A stretch of 64,000 bases of DNA from Galeopsis tetrahit (GCA_963675135.1 OY776129.1:62001028-62065027); one strand, 5' to 3'; positions 11,585 through 24,599 are shown, counted from the stretch's first letter. The notes: a model not told the origin generated them from the letters alone. A program made the numbers and translations.

Positions 11585-12263
11585 GAAATGATCTCAATAT
11601 GAGGTATTTATAGACTTCAGAAATCAAGAACTAAGTTAGTTGTAACCAACTCTTCTTGAAAACTAACTTCTGTAACTGAATCTTCTTATCCAACCACGCG
11701 TTTCTTGTTAAGTAGTTATTCCATAACTAACTTCTTCATCCATATCTTTATACGCGCTTCACTTAAACTTCTCTTCAAGTTGACTTGTCTTGTGACGTCT
11801 TGTATGCACTTGTCTTGTAGTCCACCTGTCTTGTGTAGTAGACTTCAACTCTTCTTGTCTAGTCTTCTTGTGCGACTTACAATAGTAAACTATTATATCC
11901 TAACAAGACTATTTACATTACTTTAAGCTTATAGCTTAGTCAACTTATAATCTATACAATCAACCTATCTATTACATTCAAAATCATGAGCTCTATACAA
12001 TGATTATTAATAGCTCAATAACAATCTAACAGTTAATAAAACATATATGAAGTACTTATAAATCGTACTTATCTTTTAATATGTAAACAATACTTGTCTT
12101 TCCATGTGAACTCTACTGGTCTTGTTCAAGATGACTTCAACTCAACTAGACTAGATTAGTCAACACTTAGAAAATATTCAAACTACTTTTGACTTATCAA
12201 AACTTCATCTTTTATCTTTTAATCATCAATTAGGATTTGTCTAGGATTCATATCCCAACATTT
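11585..12263 (-). mobile_element. LTR-like fragment, probable Copia remnant
   Basis: On the minus strand it begins TGTTGGGATATGAATCC, the usual form of a Copia-type LTR start, and near its other end carries a TATA-like TCTATAAATACC. It stops at the CACTA insertion, so it may be a solo or broken LTR that the CACTA entered. No matching second LTR or 5-bp duplication was found. Confidence 0.4.
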
Positions 12264-13833
12264 TATTATATTGTTTTAGTTTTTGTGTCCATATCATTGT
12301 AAAAACGTATGTGAGTTAGCTTTTGATAAATGATGTAAACGAACTAAGTCGAGTCGCATTTTAGAATTAGTTTGATATATTTATTTATTATTGAGCTGAG
12401 TTTGTTATTAATTAATGAATATTCACCTGCCTTCTCGAACTTAACCAATTAAGTCTATACTAGCCTATAAATGATAGGAGTATTGATTATTTTATTAAAG
12501 GACATTAATTAATTAGAAAAAAAAAATTATGTACAAAATTGCACGTTATAACTAGCTAGTGTATAAGAAATTTACTCAAAGTTTTCAACGGTATAGTCAA
12601 ACTTAGTTCCAAATCGTAGTTTTACATTCATTATAATTGTGGTGAGGAAGTAAAATTTAATTGTATTTGGGAACTTGAAGTAGTTATTTGAAGTACTTGG
12701 GAGTACGTACTATTAATATGGACATATCTAATATAGGCTAATGTAGGTTTTAGCATGGTCTAACAAACATAAAATTCAGAATTGTGGCGAAGAAGTAATT
12801 TTAAAACATAATTAAGGACCAATTGTAAATTTAGTCGATCGAATTATAAATGTGTTTGTCCAAAATACATGATATGTTAAAAAATACTACTCCATAAAAA
12901 GAGCTAAACTAAGAAAATATTAAAATACAATAAAAAATACATTCTTACACTGTCAATATAAATATTGAGATAATCTTTCGTGAGATGGTCTCATATATAA
13001 TACGGAACTTCACTTTTATATTTACATATTATTTTACTTTAAAACATGATTGGTATAAGATAATATAATATACCAGGGATGAAAAATTCTAAGACCATCC
13101 CATTCAATTTGTTGTCACATTTATTTAACTCATGGCTAGTGGTCATCAAGCAAATTCCACGTACCATAAAATGTAATGCGAAACATATTCATTTAACTCT
13201 TGTGGCTAGTGGTCAACAAGCAAATTCCACATACCATAAAATCTAATGCCACTTGTAGACCTTTAATTCATCATCAAAGTAAGTGCCTTTACTAATATAT
13301 GTAATGCACAAGATAAGATATGTAATTAAATTGCTTTCCACAATGATATATATAGGAGTATATATAAATAAGAACAATTAAAATTATGTGTTGGGAACTT
13401 GGGTGTAAACGAATAAAATCATGTGTACCATGCATAGCATCTAGCTACAAATACCTACATAATAAATGAGAAATGTTATTATACACTCGAGGTTATACCT
13501 TGTAACTTGGAAGTAGTAACTATTATCCAACGAATATATACTTAGAAAAATTATGTGTGCAAGTGTGTGTTAGTATTAGCATGAGTTGCGTTGTCGTTGA
13601 TTAATTCATTAATTATGAATGAAAATTACAGATTGTTTTTCGGTCACAGAAAGATTAAACTTTTTGAAAGAATAAATTAAATGACCTTATTAAGATAATA
13701 ATTTGAAATTTAGTGCAAATTGTATAATCAAGTAAATTACAAATCATTAATATTGCTGGTTCATTATATTTTTGACAAAATCGTTTAGTTGGTTCATTAT
13801 ACAATTTTCAAATGTATATTGTTGGGAAATTTA
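12264..13833. other. Intergenic, AT-rich; short tandem duplication
   Basis: No gene seen. At about 13125-13256 a ~71-bp unit containing GGCTAGTGGTCATCAAGCAA and CATACCATAAAAT is present twice with few changes. Confidence 0.6.
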
Positions 13834-14090
13834 TACTCCCTTCATTCCGTCATAAGTTTTTCCTTTGCTTTTCTAGCAAGGATTAACGAACATAGTATAA
13901 AATGGATAGTGAATAGAAAAAGTAGAGAGATGTTGAAAGAAAAAAAGAAGATTGAGAGAAGTAAGAAAGACAAAAGGTGGAAAGAGATACAAATGAAAAA
14001 AATGTAAAAGGAGAAAGTGAATGTTTCCATTTAAGAAAATGAATCTATGGTGGAATGGTTCAAAATAAGTAAGTATGACGTTCAAAATGG
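13834..14090. mobile_element. Stowaway-like MITE
   Basis: Starts TACTCCCTTCATTCCGTCAT and ends with the inverse sense AAGTATGACGTTCAAAATGG. The interior is strongly purine-rich on the plus strand. The ends are imperfectly matched. Confidence 0.5.
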
Positions 14091-14562
14091 AAAGTGAATG
14101 TTTTCATTTTTTATATCCATTGAAACTCATATTGTGTGAATCAATGGAAAAATGACAAGACATTAATATTTACATAAAGTTGAACTTATCAAAAAAAAAT
14201 TGATGAACTTATTCGTTGATAATCAATAATTTCATCATCACAAAACTTGTACGAAAACAAATACCTTAATAGTGCTCTTCTTTGCATACCCCATTGAGCT
14301 TTTCCTAGTGCAAGCTGAGGGTGGCTAACCGGAGAGGTGTATTAATAAATATGGAGGTGCAAATAACCGTACCCTTTTTCAATGCCCCAACTTGATTTGC
14401 TAATCACCCCAAATGGATTGTTGGGCTCTCAAATGGACTTAATTAAACGGGGTGGAATATGGGCTTCTCAATAATGGACTTCAATTGCTGAAAATTGAAT
14501 AATAAAAAATGGCCCAAATGCTGACTCCTCAAATGCAACCCCTCGATTTCACTTTATTTTAT

Positions 14563-14842
14563 ACTACCTCCCTTTCATAAAATTTATTGCATTTGATCTT
14601 AAATTTTATTTTACAAAGTTTGTTGATTTTTTTTATTTTTACCAATAATCTTCTCAAACTACTCTTATTAATATCTATTTTTTGGAAATATATTAATAAT
14701 ATAAAGGTCAAAGAAAAAAAAATGGAAAAGAAAAGTAGAAAATGAAAAAAGGAAAAAAAAAATAGAAAAATTAATAAGAGAATATTCTTTAATTCTATAC
14801 AAAATAAGAAATGTGACAAATTTTATGAAATAGAAAGAGTAT
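14563..14842. mobile_element. Stowaway-like MITE
   Basis: Starts TACTACCTCCCTTTCATAAA and ends TTTTATGAAATAGAAAGAGTA, near-perfect inverted termini with TA at both edges. Confidence 0.7.
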
Positions 14843-15335
14843 GTACTAGGCCGGGCAGTGGGTTTTCAATTTTTATTTCCTTACTCTTCCTTTTGTCCTT
14901 GTTACTCGAACACATGATCTCATGACTAGAAACGCTGACGTTTTTTATTAAAAGGTTTTTAAAATAAAAGTAAATTGTTACATTACTAACATTCCATAAA
15001 TAATAATCTGATGCTAAATTATGAGGGTATCCTCCATTCGTCTTTAAATTGTTTTCTTTGAATTCCCATTACTAATTTTATTACCAATTTTATCATATAT
15101 TCCACAAACCAAACATCCTCTTTATTATTTATTTAATGTTCAGATTATATTTAATGTTCAGATTATGGGATAGGTTCATTTTTTCTTACTTTTAGTATTA
15201 AAGTTTATTTTTTTAATTAGTTGTTATACACATCTCAAAACTTATAGAATTCATTCATTTTTTTAAATTATTTCTTATAACCACATAACTCGAACTCAGA
15301 ACTCATAAGTCAAAACCTTAGTTTCAAATGGTAGG

Positions 15336-15866
15336 TAGGGGTAAAAATAGACTAGACTCACCTTACATAAAAAGTCTAGGCCTAATTTATAAAAACTTTT
15401 TAGTCTAAATCTAAATTATTATCTGTGCTATCTTTTTTTTTATAGACTTGACCTTTTAATTAAACATATCCAGCTTACGAGCCTTTTAATTAAAAACCTA
15501 CGATCAAAATAAATTCATTACTAGGATAAATTTAAAGAAAAGCACAATAACAAATTTTCAAGTACTAAAACAATAATTTATTTTTCTTTAACTTACCATT
15601 AATATTAGTATTAGATTTTAAAAATTATTTTATTATAAAGTATGAGTATATATATATAAATATTTGCCTAATATATATATAATACATAAATTTAATTAAA
15701 TAGGCTTTCACGTTACACTTATAATGTTTTATACGAAGTCTAATTAGTTCAATCTACTTAAATAATGTTTATAAAAAAAAATAAAAAATCAACTTGGGTC
15801 ATAAATAAGTCAACTTAACAAGCCAAACCATGGCTCTATCGACTCACCAACTTATTTCCACCCCTA
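15336..15866. mobile_element. hAT-like non-autonomous element
   Basis: Termini TAGGGGTAAAAATAG and, inverted, TAGGGGTGGAAATAAG. 531 bp. The TAGGGGTG end matches the two hAT elements at 36771 and 62516 that have clear 8-bp duplications. Here the flanking 8-mers do not match, so the copy is older or its border has been rearranged. No coding capacity. Confidence 0.6.
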
Positions 15867-16969
15867 GAAAGTAGAAGCCACGTACTAACATGCACTATCC
15901 AACTTCATGTAAGAATTAAAGTTCATTTAAATTTGAGAGTTCACACATAAGTGTAAACTCAATTTGCATACACTATATATAACCACGTATACATGTTGCA
16001 TATTGTATAGTAATTTTGAACAATAATTACAGTACTATAGAATCACATTTTGCATATGCATGGATTCAAATGAGTGTACATGCCAATTATTTAATTTAGG
16101 AACGTCAACTACTCCGTCAAGGCGATTTGACGGTGGCCGGTGAGATTGGTTAATGCAAAAAATCTTTGGGACAACATTGTCAGTGAAGATGGACCCCACT
16201 TTGCTCCTGGTCTTACTTAAACTTAAAAGAGAGTTGAGAACGCAATTATCGCAGCCACGTTTGTCAATGGTTAGGTAGGTTAGAACAAGCGAATGTGAAT
16301 TTCAACCCCGTTGACTGATTTTCAATCTTATGCATGATCAAACTTTTATTTCAAATGTGTGAGGAATGGATTATTTAATTAAATAAACAGACTCCAAATG
16401 GATTAGGTACTCCAATTTTATAATATTTTAATGTTATTGGAGTTATGGGTAAGACAGCAATTTGAAATTTATTTTGAATGAACTCATATGCTGAATTTGT
16501 CATATATGCATGTCATTATTTTTAAATACACTTTTTTTTATTAAGTTATTTTAACTTTTTTTTTTAACTTTTTAAAGCAATACATTGATTTAATCTAATC
16601 ATAAATATTTGTGAGACAGAACATTATTGAAATAATCTAGCTATTAAATATGAGTAACACTTGTGTACATCAATTATATCATGCAATTAATGTACAAATT
16701 TTATTACTCTATTTTATTATATATTCAAAACTTTCTTAAAAAGTGTCTCACTCACTTAAAGATATTTCGGGACCGAAGAAAGAATAATAAACAACTTCAA
16801 CATTAAACTATGCATAAATAATAATTGTTTAAATAAAAAGAGTATTAAAAAAAAATCTAAAAACCAGAAAAATATGTAAAAAAAAAAAAAATCTAAATTC
16901 TGAAATTTTTTAGATTTAATTTGCATAAATTTGTGAGGAATCAAAATGATTCTTCACGGTGGGTAATCT

Positions 16970-17330
16970 GGAATTTTTTAATTTTAAGATCTTTAGAATT
17001 TTTAATTTACACATATTTAGATATTTAGAATTTTTTGAATTATTAGTTTTTTATTTACAAATTTTCTAATTTTTAGAATTTTTTATTTTCAAACTTAAAA
17101 AGATGTATATTGGAAATATTCACCGAAATTTTCAAGTTATTCAACAGTTCGAGCCGTACGCTCACATTTCCGTGGAATTAAAAAATAACGGCAAAAATAA
17201 GGTAAATTAAATATAAAAAAATGATCTGAATTGAACACTTAGAACTTAAATTAAAAAAAGCGAATACCTAAATAATTTAAATTTGATTAGATCTAAATTA
17301 TGGGAGGTAAAATGAAATTATAAACATTTT
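16970..17330. repeat. Dispersed AT-rich repeat, copy 1
   Basis: Shares order and strings with 25680-26050: repeated TTTTTAGAATTTTT motifs, TTTTATTTTCAAACTTAAA, a GCTCAC block, then ATTATATCTAAGTT/AGATCTAAATTATGGGAG and AAATGAAATTATA. Class unknown. Confidence 0.5.
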
Positions 17331-17473
17331 TTTAATATGAATGAATACTTTTCATTTTATTTTTTTATTAATGCGTTAAACCTTTATTAAAATTGCACCA
17401 ATTATATTACCGGCCGGTTTAAATTAAAGTTTGTGTACTCCATTAAACATTATATTATCGATCAAATTAATGC

Positions 17474-17475
<2 letters not shown>

Positions 17476-17513
<38 letters not shown>
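17476..17513. repeat. (TA)n microsatellite
   Basis: About 18 uninterrupted TA units. Confidence 0.95.
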
Positions 17514-17515
<2 letters not shown>

Positions 17516-17883
17516 CCTATCCGAGAGCTCATAATGGCTCAAATGGTAACGTATAATAAGATATGTGAAAGTGAATTAATTCGGGTCATCAATTATGATG
17601 AGTTACATACTTACCTTCATTCTTTTTAACGGCTAATTAAGATAATCAAAATTAAAACAATTCTATTAAACAACGTTGTTTTTGTGTGAGTTGTGTTGAT
17701 GTAAGAGAAAATATGCATAATTTTGACAATGCTAATAATTCAGTGTTCCATATTTTGATCTTATATCACATCATTTGTGTGACATATGAATATATGATAT
17801 GATACGTTTTAACCCAAAAAATAAAAAAAATAGTCACATGTGTGCATTTCCGCGTTTGGCGCCTGTCCTGTGTTGCAGTCAAA

Positions 17884-18172
17884 TACTACCTCCTTCTTTT
17901 ATTTAAATTGTACATTTGATTATCACACGAAATTTAAGTGTAAAAATGATTTATTAATATTGTAAAATGATATAGAGTAGCTTTTTTTAAAAGGGTATAT
18001 TAGTTAAACGAGGAGAATAAAATTAAAAAATATATGTATTTTAAAAAAAAAAAAGTAATTACATTTGTCGTAATTAAGATGTTTGAAGGGTTGATAGTAA
18101 AGAATAAAATAAATTTAGAAAAAAATAATCTAATAAAAAATTGACAATCAAATAAAAAATGGAGGGAGTAAT
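17884..18172. mobile_element. Stowaway-like MITE
   Basis: Starts TACTACCTCCTTCTTTTATT and ends AAAAATGGAGGGAGTA, with inverted termini and the usual ~290-bp size. Confidence 0.7.
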
Positions 18173-19240
18173 ACTTTCTGAAAAATACACTATTTGTTAA
18201 ATAAAAAAGCGTTAACTATCACTACTACTTGTGATCATAATAATAATAATATATATAAAAAAAAATCATTAATCCTATGAATTTCTGACAATGTTGATTT
18301 CATGTTAAATGTTGCAATTATAGACCGGAAAATCAAGTCAAATAGAGTAGAAAATCAAGACCGATTACAAAAAATAATTTGTTGACTCATTTAGAATATT
18401 ATAACGAAAAATTATACTCTCTTAGTAACAAATACAATATCTGATTTTATTTTTCTTCCAAATCTTAATTTTAGTGCATACCTTCTCTCTTTCCACATCT
18501 CTTTCATAAAGTAGAGGCAGAGGTAAAAGAGGAAAAAATGTTTAAAACATAATTTACCACATTTGCACCCACATTTTTATTAAATATAGTTTTTTTATTA
18601 AGTATATTCATTTTTTTAAATGAGAGATGAATATATTTAATAAAAGAGTTGATTTTATATAAAACAACTCTACAGTGTAATTAGTGTGTACAATAATACA
18701 ATTTACCTTGCAATGAAATAAATATTTTTAACAAACTATAATTGGAGTACATTTCAATAAACAATTAATATTGTTTATGAGACATTGAAAAAACTAATAA
18801 CCTTTTTTTACTTTTGAAAATTAAATTGGAGTGTTTGACACATCTGATAAATAAACTCTCAAAAGCTGGATACGATATGTTTTATTACCGCGTACACGTT
18901 TTATTTAAATACTACTATCGTCTACGCGTTTTATTAAATACCTTCAACTTTAATTTTTTTTTTAGGAAAACATAGCCTCAACATATCTTGAAACACTGTC
19001 AAATTTTCACCAAACACAACCTAAAAACTTTTATTATTAAGCAATTTTTCCATAATGAGAAATAAAAAAAATGATTAATAAATCGGATTGCCTAGATAGG
19101 AAAGATGTGTGTGGAGAAAAGACCAAAAGTGTACTGAAATCTAAAACTGAAAGTTAGTAGCAGAAAATACATACATTTGTTTGTTAGCTGTTGTCGCCTG
19201 CATCCTTTTTTGAATCTCCACACCCGCCTTCCCTTTTCTT
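18173..19240. other. Intergenic, upstream of the SOSEKI gene
   Basis: AT-rich, no gene seen. The last few hundred bases are presumably SOSEKI promoter DNA. Confidence 0.55.
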
Positions 19241-19250
19241 TCCTTATAAA
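19241..19250 (+). promoter_or_regulatory. Putative TATA box of the SOSEKI gene
   Basis: CTTATAAATC lies about 80 bases before the ATG at 19328, followed by a C-rich/pyrimidine leader. Position and sequence fit a plant TATA box. Confidence 0.5.
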
Positions 19251-19327
19251 TCCCCCCACCCCTCTCCAATAAATTCCAAACAATGGACTTTTTTTGACTC
19301 CTCTGTTTTTCATCATTCACAATCACA

Positions 19328-20450
19328 ATGGCGGCTTCTGGTTCAAGGTCTGGAAGAATGGCGAGCAGGGAAATTAGCCCTGAGAGAACCAAAGTCTGGA
19401 CTGAACCATCTAACAAATATTCCGACCAGAGAGTCCCCGTTGTTTATTATCTCTCTAGAAATGGCCAGCTTGAGCACCCCCATTTCATGGAGGTCCCTCT
19501 TTCCTCTTCTCACGGCCTCTTTCTCAGAGGTACATTTTTATATTCATAATTTCCCAATTAAATCCCCCCAAATCGCTTTTCTGATTTTTTTTTTTTTTTG
19601 TGTGTGTGTACAGATGTGATCCGTCGTTTGGATGTTCTCCGTGGAATTGGCATGGCCGCGATGTATTCCTGGTCCTGTAAACGGTAATTTTTTTTAATTA
19701 AGTGTGTTTATGGGTGTAAATTATTTTTGATTTTGGGGGTTTATGATCAGGAGTTACAAAAATGGATTTGTGTGGCACGATTTATCGGAGAACGATTTTA
19801 TCTACCCGGCTCACGGCACTGAATACGTTCTCAAAGGCTCAGAGCTTCCCGAAAACGCGTTTTTAGAAACGGTTACATCACTTCAAAGGCGGTCGCTGCC
19901 GCCGGAGACCCAAATCACCGACAGGCGGCGGAGAAACCAGTCGTGCAGCTCAATCGACGTCAATGTCCACGAGTACAGTGTTTACAAGCCGGAATCCCCC
20001 TACGCCGCTGACGCCTCCACCCAGACGGAAGATCTCCGGCGCCGCAGGCGCCGGCCGCCTCCCGAAATTGTCGAGGAGAAGGGAGACGAGATCGAGATCT
20101 CCCCGCCGCCGTCTGACTCCAGCCCGGAAACACTTGAAACGTTAATGAAAGCCGACGGACGGGTGGTGCTCAGGGCAGATGGAGCGGTCAACGATGAGTC
20201 AACGGCTCAGTTAGGGAGGGCGGGTAAATCGTCGGTTCTGATGCAGTTGATTTCCTGCGGTTCGATCTCGTTCAAGGACTGTGGGGCAGGGCAAGGGCTG
20301 GGGTTGATATCGCAGTACAAGATGAGAGTGCCACGTGGAAGGGGGGTGAAACTGGAGGAGAAGGAGTACTTCAGCGGGAGCATAGTAGAGACAAAGAAGG
20401 AGGAATTTCCGAAGCTGAAACGCTCCAATTCTTACAATGCGGATGGGTGA
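19328..20450 (+). CDS. SOK-like: SOSEKI (DUF966) polarity protein
   Basis: Exons 19328-19529, 19614-19683 and 19751-20450 with GT-AG introns give 323 residues. Residues ~33-122 form the DIX-like SOSEKI domain: VPVVYYLSRNGQLEHPHFME, then the split GLFLR|DVIRRLDVLRG, MYSWSCKR|SYKNGFVWHDL and YPAHGTEYVLKGSEL. This domain polymerises head to tail and, in Arabidopsis SOK1-5, concentrates the protein at cell edges or poles of the plasma membrane. The remainder is a low-complexity Arg/Pro-rich region (RRRRRRPPPE), a conserved central motif (SSVLMQLISCGSISFKDC) and a C-terminal KRSNSYNADG. The ATG follows a TATA box by ~80 bases. The stop overlaps an excellent donor (GG|GTGAGT at 20446-20447). Splicing to the CAG at 20523-20525 would replace the stop with the short tail EVHF ending at 20541, so either form may be real. 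Confidence 0.93.
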
Positions 20451-20541
20451 GTTTTGTTTGTACACTGGGTAAAATGATTTGTTTGAGTAAGTATGTCACT
20501 GTGAGATACTGTATCGTTTGCGCAGGGAAGTACATTTCTGA

Positions 20542-22289
20542 CTTTGCACTCGATATCGCATCTTTGTTTTCCTCTTTTGCATTCTTACACGTATTTACTC
20601 ATCATTAACAATTCAATCAATAATATTCGATAATTTCAATATATACATTAAAATCTTGGGCAAAAGCATACACCCGGCCATCCAATGTGTTGAAATTGAC
20701 AATGTTGTACTTTCTTGAATCTGCCTAATAAAACGTACGTAAAATTTGTGGTACCACTTTCTAAATTAGTTATAAATGATAAATTGCAGTCGACAAATAA
20801 AAATGCATTTGGGCGAGCTGTTGATAAAATAATGATCTTGGAAAATTGCCAACGCAGAAGAATTTCCCGATTAAGTGTGAAGGCCTGAAAATTGCCTTCA
20901 TTTTTTTTTAAAAATCGAATGCCTAATTTACTTGACCATATTAATGTGGGATCAAAATTGCAAGTTTTTAAAGTTTATGAGATTAAATATGCAATTTTTG
21001 TTAAAAAAAATTGACCCATCTTCAATTAATATTTCCTCCGGATTAGAAAATGAAGGAATGGAAATAGTAGGTGGGGATTAACAATAAAGTCCCATATATA
21101 ATTGTTACTTGAGATTGAAGACGGTGGATGAATTCTTGTCCTTTTCACATTTTGGAGTTTGCGTTTCCATGTGCATAGTTTTGATAATACTTGGATTTCG
21201 ATTCATAAATTCGATGCTACTTTTTGACTTTATGCATGGGAATTTTAAATTATTGGAGTATTTAAAGTTTGTAATTAGCATGACTTTATTAACATGAGTT
21301 GATGGAGCCGAATGAATTATTGGAGTAGCATTGTGTTGCACATTAATAGCACAAATACGCGAGTCATGAGAACCATCACGTGTATTTGACTATATGAGGG
21401 TTCACATGGAGTTGTTGACAAAGACATAGATGATGGAGAATTATTATACTCTTGTTCAATGTATTTTTTTCCAACAAAATATTAGGAAATTAATATAAAT
21501 GGATTATTTTTCTATCCATTTATAAATTCGAACTTTTAGATGAAAAAAATTCATTCACATTTTCAATTTTAACTAAAAGCAATTTCACTCGTATTAAATT
21601 GTCAACTCAATGGACATCCTATTCAAATGTTAAATGTAATAATTTGGCTCGCGGTTGAGGGAGAGTATTTGTGAATTAATATAAATGAATTTTCACTTGT
21701 CTACAAGATTTAGTTAGTGCGGTGGAGAAGTTAACACAGGCTGAAGAGGCCCATTTTAGGCCGAGGAAACATATATCTATGTTGTTGATATTGAGAATAT
21801 TGGGTCTTCGGTCATCTCCTACGAGCTACTCCGATATCCGACAGGAACGAGCTCAGGTCACCAAAGTGGCGAATCGTATTGGATCAGAATGCGGAGGGAA
21901 TCACCAAATGACTAAATTGGGTAGCACATCACTCATGCACACATGTCTCTCACTCTCCTCTCACTTACAGGCTTACAGTTGCTCTCCTCTAAGTCTTTGT
22001 TTCGAAATCTTTAAGGTGCAAACAATTTCTAAGGGACTAAGTTCTTGTAAAGCGCAAAACTCTGACTTTAAACGGGCCCCCCGTATATGGACTGTGGGAT
22101 TGATCCTCCGAATTAGTCGTTTCTTGGATTGAATACCGAAGCATTAAAAAATGGTGTGGCTGCCTTTTTAGAATTATGGCAAGATATTGGTTGAACTTTA
22201 TGGTTTAGCACAAATGCCAAAACACCAATTGGGCTAAAGGCAACAGAGAAGATAAAATCCAAAGAAATTGCATTGCGAGGAATGACATA
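20542..22289. other. Intergenic; unassigned open stretch
   Basis: No supported gene. The segment 21722-22132 is less AT-rich and open for 136 codons (start MEKLTQAEEAHF) but matches nothing I recognise. It could be a retroelement fragment or a non-coding transcript. Confidence 0.5.
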
Positions 22290-22612
22290 TATACTTACAT
22301 GATTTTGTAATTGCACGTTCTTCGTTCTTGCAACTAGTTCATGATCTTTTTATGTCCACGACATTCAACATTTGTGATTTTTTTTTTAGGATGTACTATT
22401 CACAATTGAGTTTTCTGTCTTTCTAAATGAGGAAAAATAGAGGGAAAAGTGAAGTAGAAAATAACGATGAGGAGAAATCTTTTATTCTTGGACCTTCAAC
22501 AGATGGATTTGGAGCCGTTTATCGAAGAAAGTTTCTGGGCTTTCTTATTTGGGTTTCAATGTTCAGGTCTTCATTTATATTAAATGTTGAATATTTATGT
22601 TCTAGCGATGGT

Positions 22613-23146
22613 AAAATGATCTGCCCTAAAGCCGTCCCATCCTGTTCTTCTGAGCAATTTGGACTCGTTCTGTTCTATTCCATTTTGAAAATGGGGCAGG
22701 TCAGTCCCGTCCCACGTGTAGGGCAGACATGGGTTTATATATTTATTACTCCGTTTTGTCCTGCCCCTCCCTAAATTTATATATATATATAATGTAGGAG
22801 AAGTGGAGCTCGTGGTGTAAACCGTGTAATTTTAATTTTTATGTACTAGTTATCGTTAATTTTGAAAATAAAATTGTCATTGATTTAATTATTTAGTTGT
22901 TTATTTTGGATATGATTTTTTAAATTTTTAATATTGAGTTTAAAGATGAATTTTAATATTTAATTTATTTCATTTTAAATATTTTTATTTACATATATAT
23001 GTGTGTGTAAAATGAGACATAGTACGGGACATGGCTTAAAATACTGTCACGTAATAGATCATGGAACAGGATAGGACGGATGCATATAGGCGCATGACAG
23101 ACTTAAATATTGTGATATACGCCCAACACTCCCATTGTCATCTCTA
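22613..23146. mobile_element. TE-like insertion, possible hAT relative
   Basis: Borders TAGCGATGG and, inverted, TAGAGATGACAATGGG. It interrupts a sequence that is continuous in the paralogue at 46.9 kb. The interior has CCGTCCCA/GGGACATGG-type repeated strings like the hAT-like elements elsewhere here. No clear 8-bp duplication was seen. Confidence 0.5.
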
Positions 23147-23147
23147 T

Positions 23148-23171
23148 TCCTGTTGTTGTTGTTGTTGTTGA
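23148..23171. repeat. (TTG)n microsatellite
   Basis: CTG followed by about seven TTG units. The corresponding place in the intron of the paralogue has only CTGCTG. Confidence 0.85.
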
Positions 23172-23480
23172 TAATCACGGTAAGTTTTAAAGGGAGTGTG
23201 TTTCTTCATATGTTTTTGGTTGGATTGGGTTTGATTTACACCAAATCAATTTTTCCTTTTTATTTTAACGTTACAATTTTTTTTTTTTATTATGGAGTTT
23301 AGCTTTCAATTACTACACGAGCAAGAAGTAGTGGATAGCCTAGCCACATTACAATTTATGTTTTTGTCACTGTGAAGATTGTAAACACACTCCGTCCTAT
23401 CCTGTTTCATGTGTTCAAAATAATTTATGTTTTTGTCACTGTGGAGATTGTAGGTGAATATATCTTATTTGTTATTTCAA

Positions 23481-24190
23481 TTATATAATTGTAATAATTA
23501 CGAATTATAAGGTGTGAGTGACACTTGACTGCAATTAATTGCACTCATATAGTTAAAATTAAACTTCAATGAATTGAGTATGGTGAATCAAGAATTAAAT
23601 AAGATAAGTAGAATATTATACCTACAATTACATAGGGAAATTTATCATAAAGTGTAAATATAACAAGAAATAAATGATTAATCATGTAAATTGATCACGT
23701 TCACAAAATTATTAAATATGACACGCATAACATAAATCAAATAATAAAGATTTTTTTTTATTAAAAAGACATAAATATATCTTGGCACTGGTGCTAGAAA
23801 ATGAAATTAGTTACTGTACAAATATAAATTAACACAAATAAATAACAAATTCGTAATGCTCAAATCCCAATTAAGAATGAGATAGTTTAAAACAAAATTG
23901 ATTTATTTTTCCTTCAGCTGGTCACGGACAGGAACTGTTATTCCAATCTGGTTGCTTCCGCGTTGACTTCTCACCCCCACCCCCAGAATCCTCTGGGTCG
24001 CTGTCCCTCTTCCAACAAAAAAGCCCCAAAGCCCAACTAAAAACCCAGCCCATTTTCTTTTCTTCTTCTTCTTCTTTTTTTAATGGACGCGACTAAATGC
24101 ACCCAGATTTTCTATGAGTATACCCACCAAACATTTTTTTTAATCTTTCAGAACATGTGAAATGTCCCATATACTTCTACAGTAAAATTT
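23481..24190. other. Intergenic; no gene seen
   Basis: AT-rich. The right part (23930-24080) is more mixed in composition with a pyrimidine tract, but has no recognised coding content. Confidence 0.5.
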
Positions 24191-24310
24191 ATGAAAAAAA
24201 CGAAGATGAGTTTCACAGAATTATCTCCACCACCCCCACCACCAAAACAAACACTATTTTTCAACAAAAAAAACTTCAAAATTGCAACAAAAATAAATTC
24301 AAAACACCAA

Positions 24311-24560
24311 CTGTTCGAAAAAAATTTCAAAACTAACTCAATATGTTCGAAATTTTTTCCAAAACAAACTCAATATGTTCGAAAAAAATTCCAAAACAAC
24401 TCCAATTTGTCCGAAAAAAAAGATCCAACATCTTGTTCGAAATTTTTTCCAAAACAAACACAGATTGTTCGAAAAAAAATTCAAAACAAAGTAAATATGT
24501 TCGAAAAAAATTTCAAAACAAAGTCAATATGTTTGAAAATAATTTTCGAACTTGTAAAAA
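24311..24560. repeat. ~33-bp minisatellite (TTCGAAAAAAATTTCAAAAC)
   Basis: About eight degenerate units of the form TTCGAAAAAAATTCCAAAAC + AACTCAATATG. Some units have the inner A-run inverted to TTTTTT (TTCGAAATTTTTTCC), which gives local palindromes. Open frames across it are a by-product of the repeat. Confidence 0.75.
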
Positions 24561-24599
24561 CCCTAATTTCCAAAACAAAAACAAAGTAAAAATTTCCTA

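Larger units (their letters stand above)
15867..17883. other. Intergenic, AT-rich; dispersed repeat and microsatellite
   Basis: No gene seen. Holds a dispersed repeat (16970-17330) and a TA microsatellite (17476-17513). Confidence 0.55.
22290..23480 (+). pseudogene. Broken ALP1-like gene fragment (leader, exon 1, part of intron)
   Basis: The leader CATGATCTTTTTATGTCC and the exon-1 segment GAAAATAACGATGAGGAGAA match the intact gene starting at 46689. The exon reads NNDEEKSF, then DGFGA, but the WW motif and the exon-intron junction are changed (GAVYRRKF in place of AWWNHLLKK). The following stretch GGTTTCAATGTTCAGGTCTT matches the intron of that gene, then is interrupted by a ~534-bp insertion (22613-23146). 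Intron similarity resumes at TGTTGATAATCACGGTAAG. The second exon, with the transposase-derived domain, is absent. A partly repeated ~70-bp block (TTTATGTTTTTGTCACTGTG at ~23357 and ~23427) follows. No function is expected. Confidence 0.7.

Noticed and set aside
14559..14819. Phe/Leu-rich 86-codon frame on the minus strand
   Set aside because: Lies wholly in a Stowaway-like MITE with a purine-rich core. Similar frames at 13842-14085 and 8150-8422 have the same cause.
19092..19416. Minus-strand frames overlapping the first SOSEKI exon
   Set aside because: Antisense shadows of a well-supported plus-strand exon.
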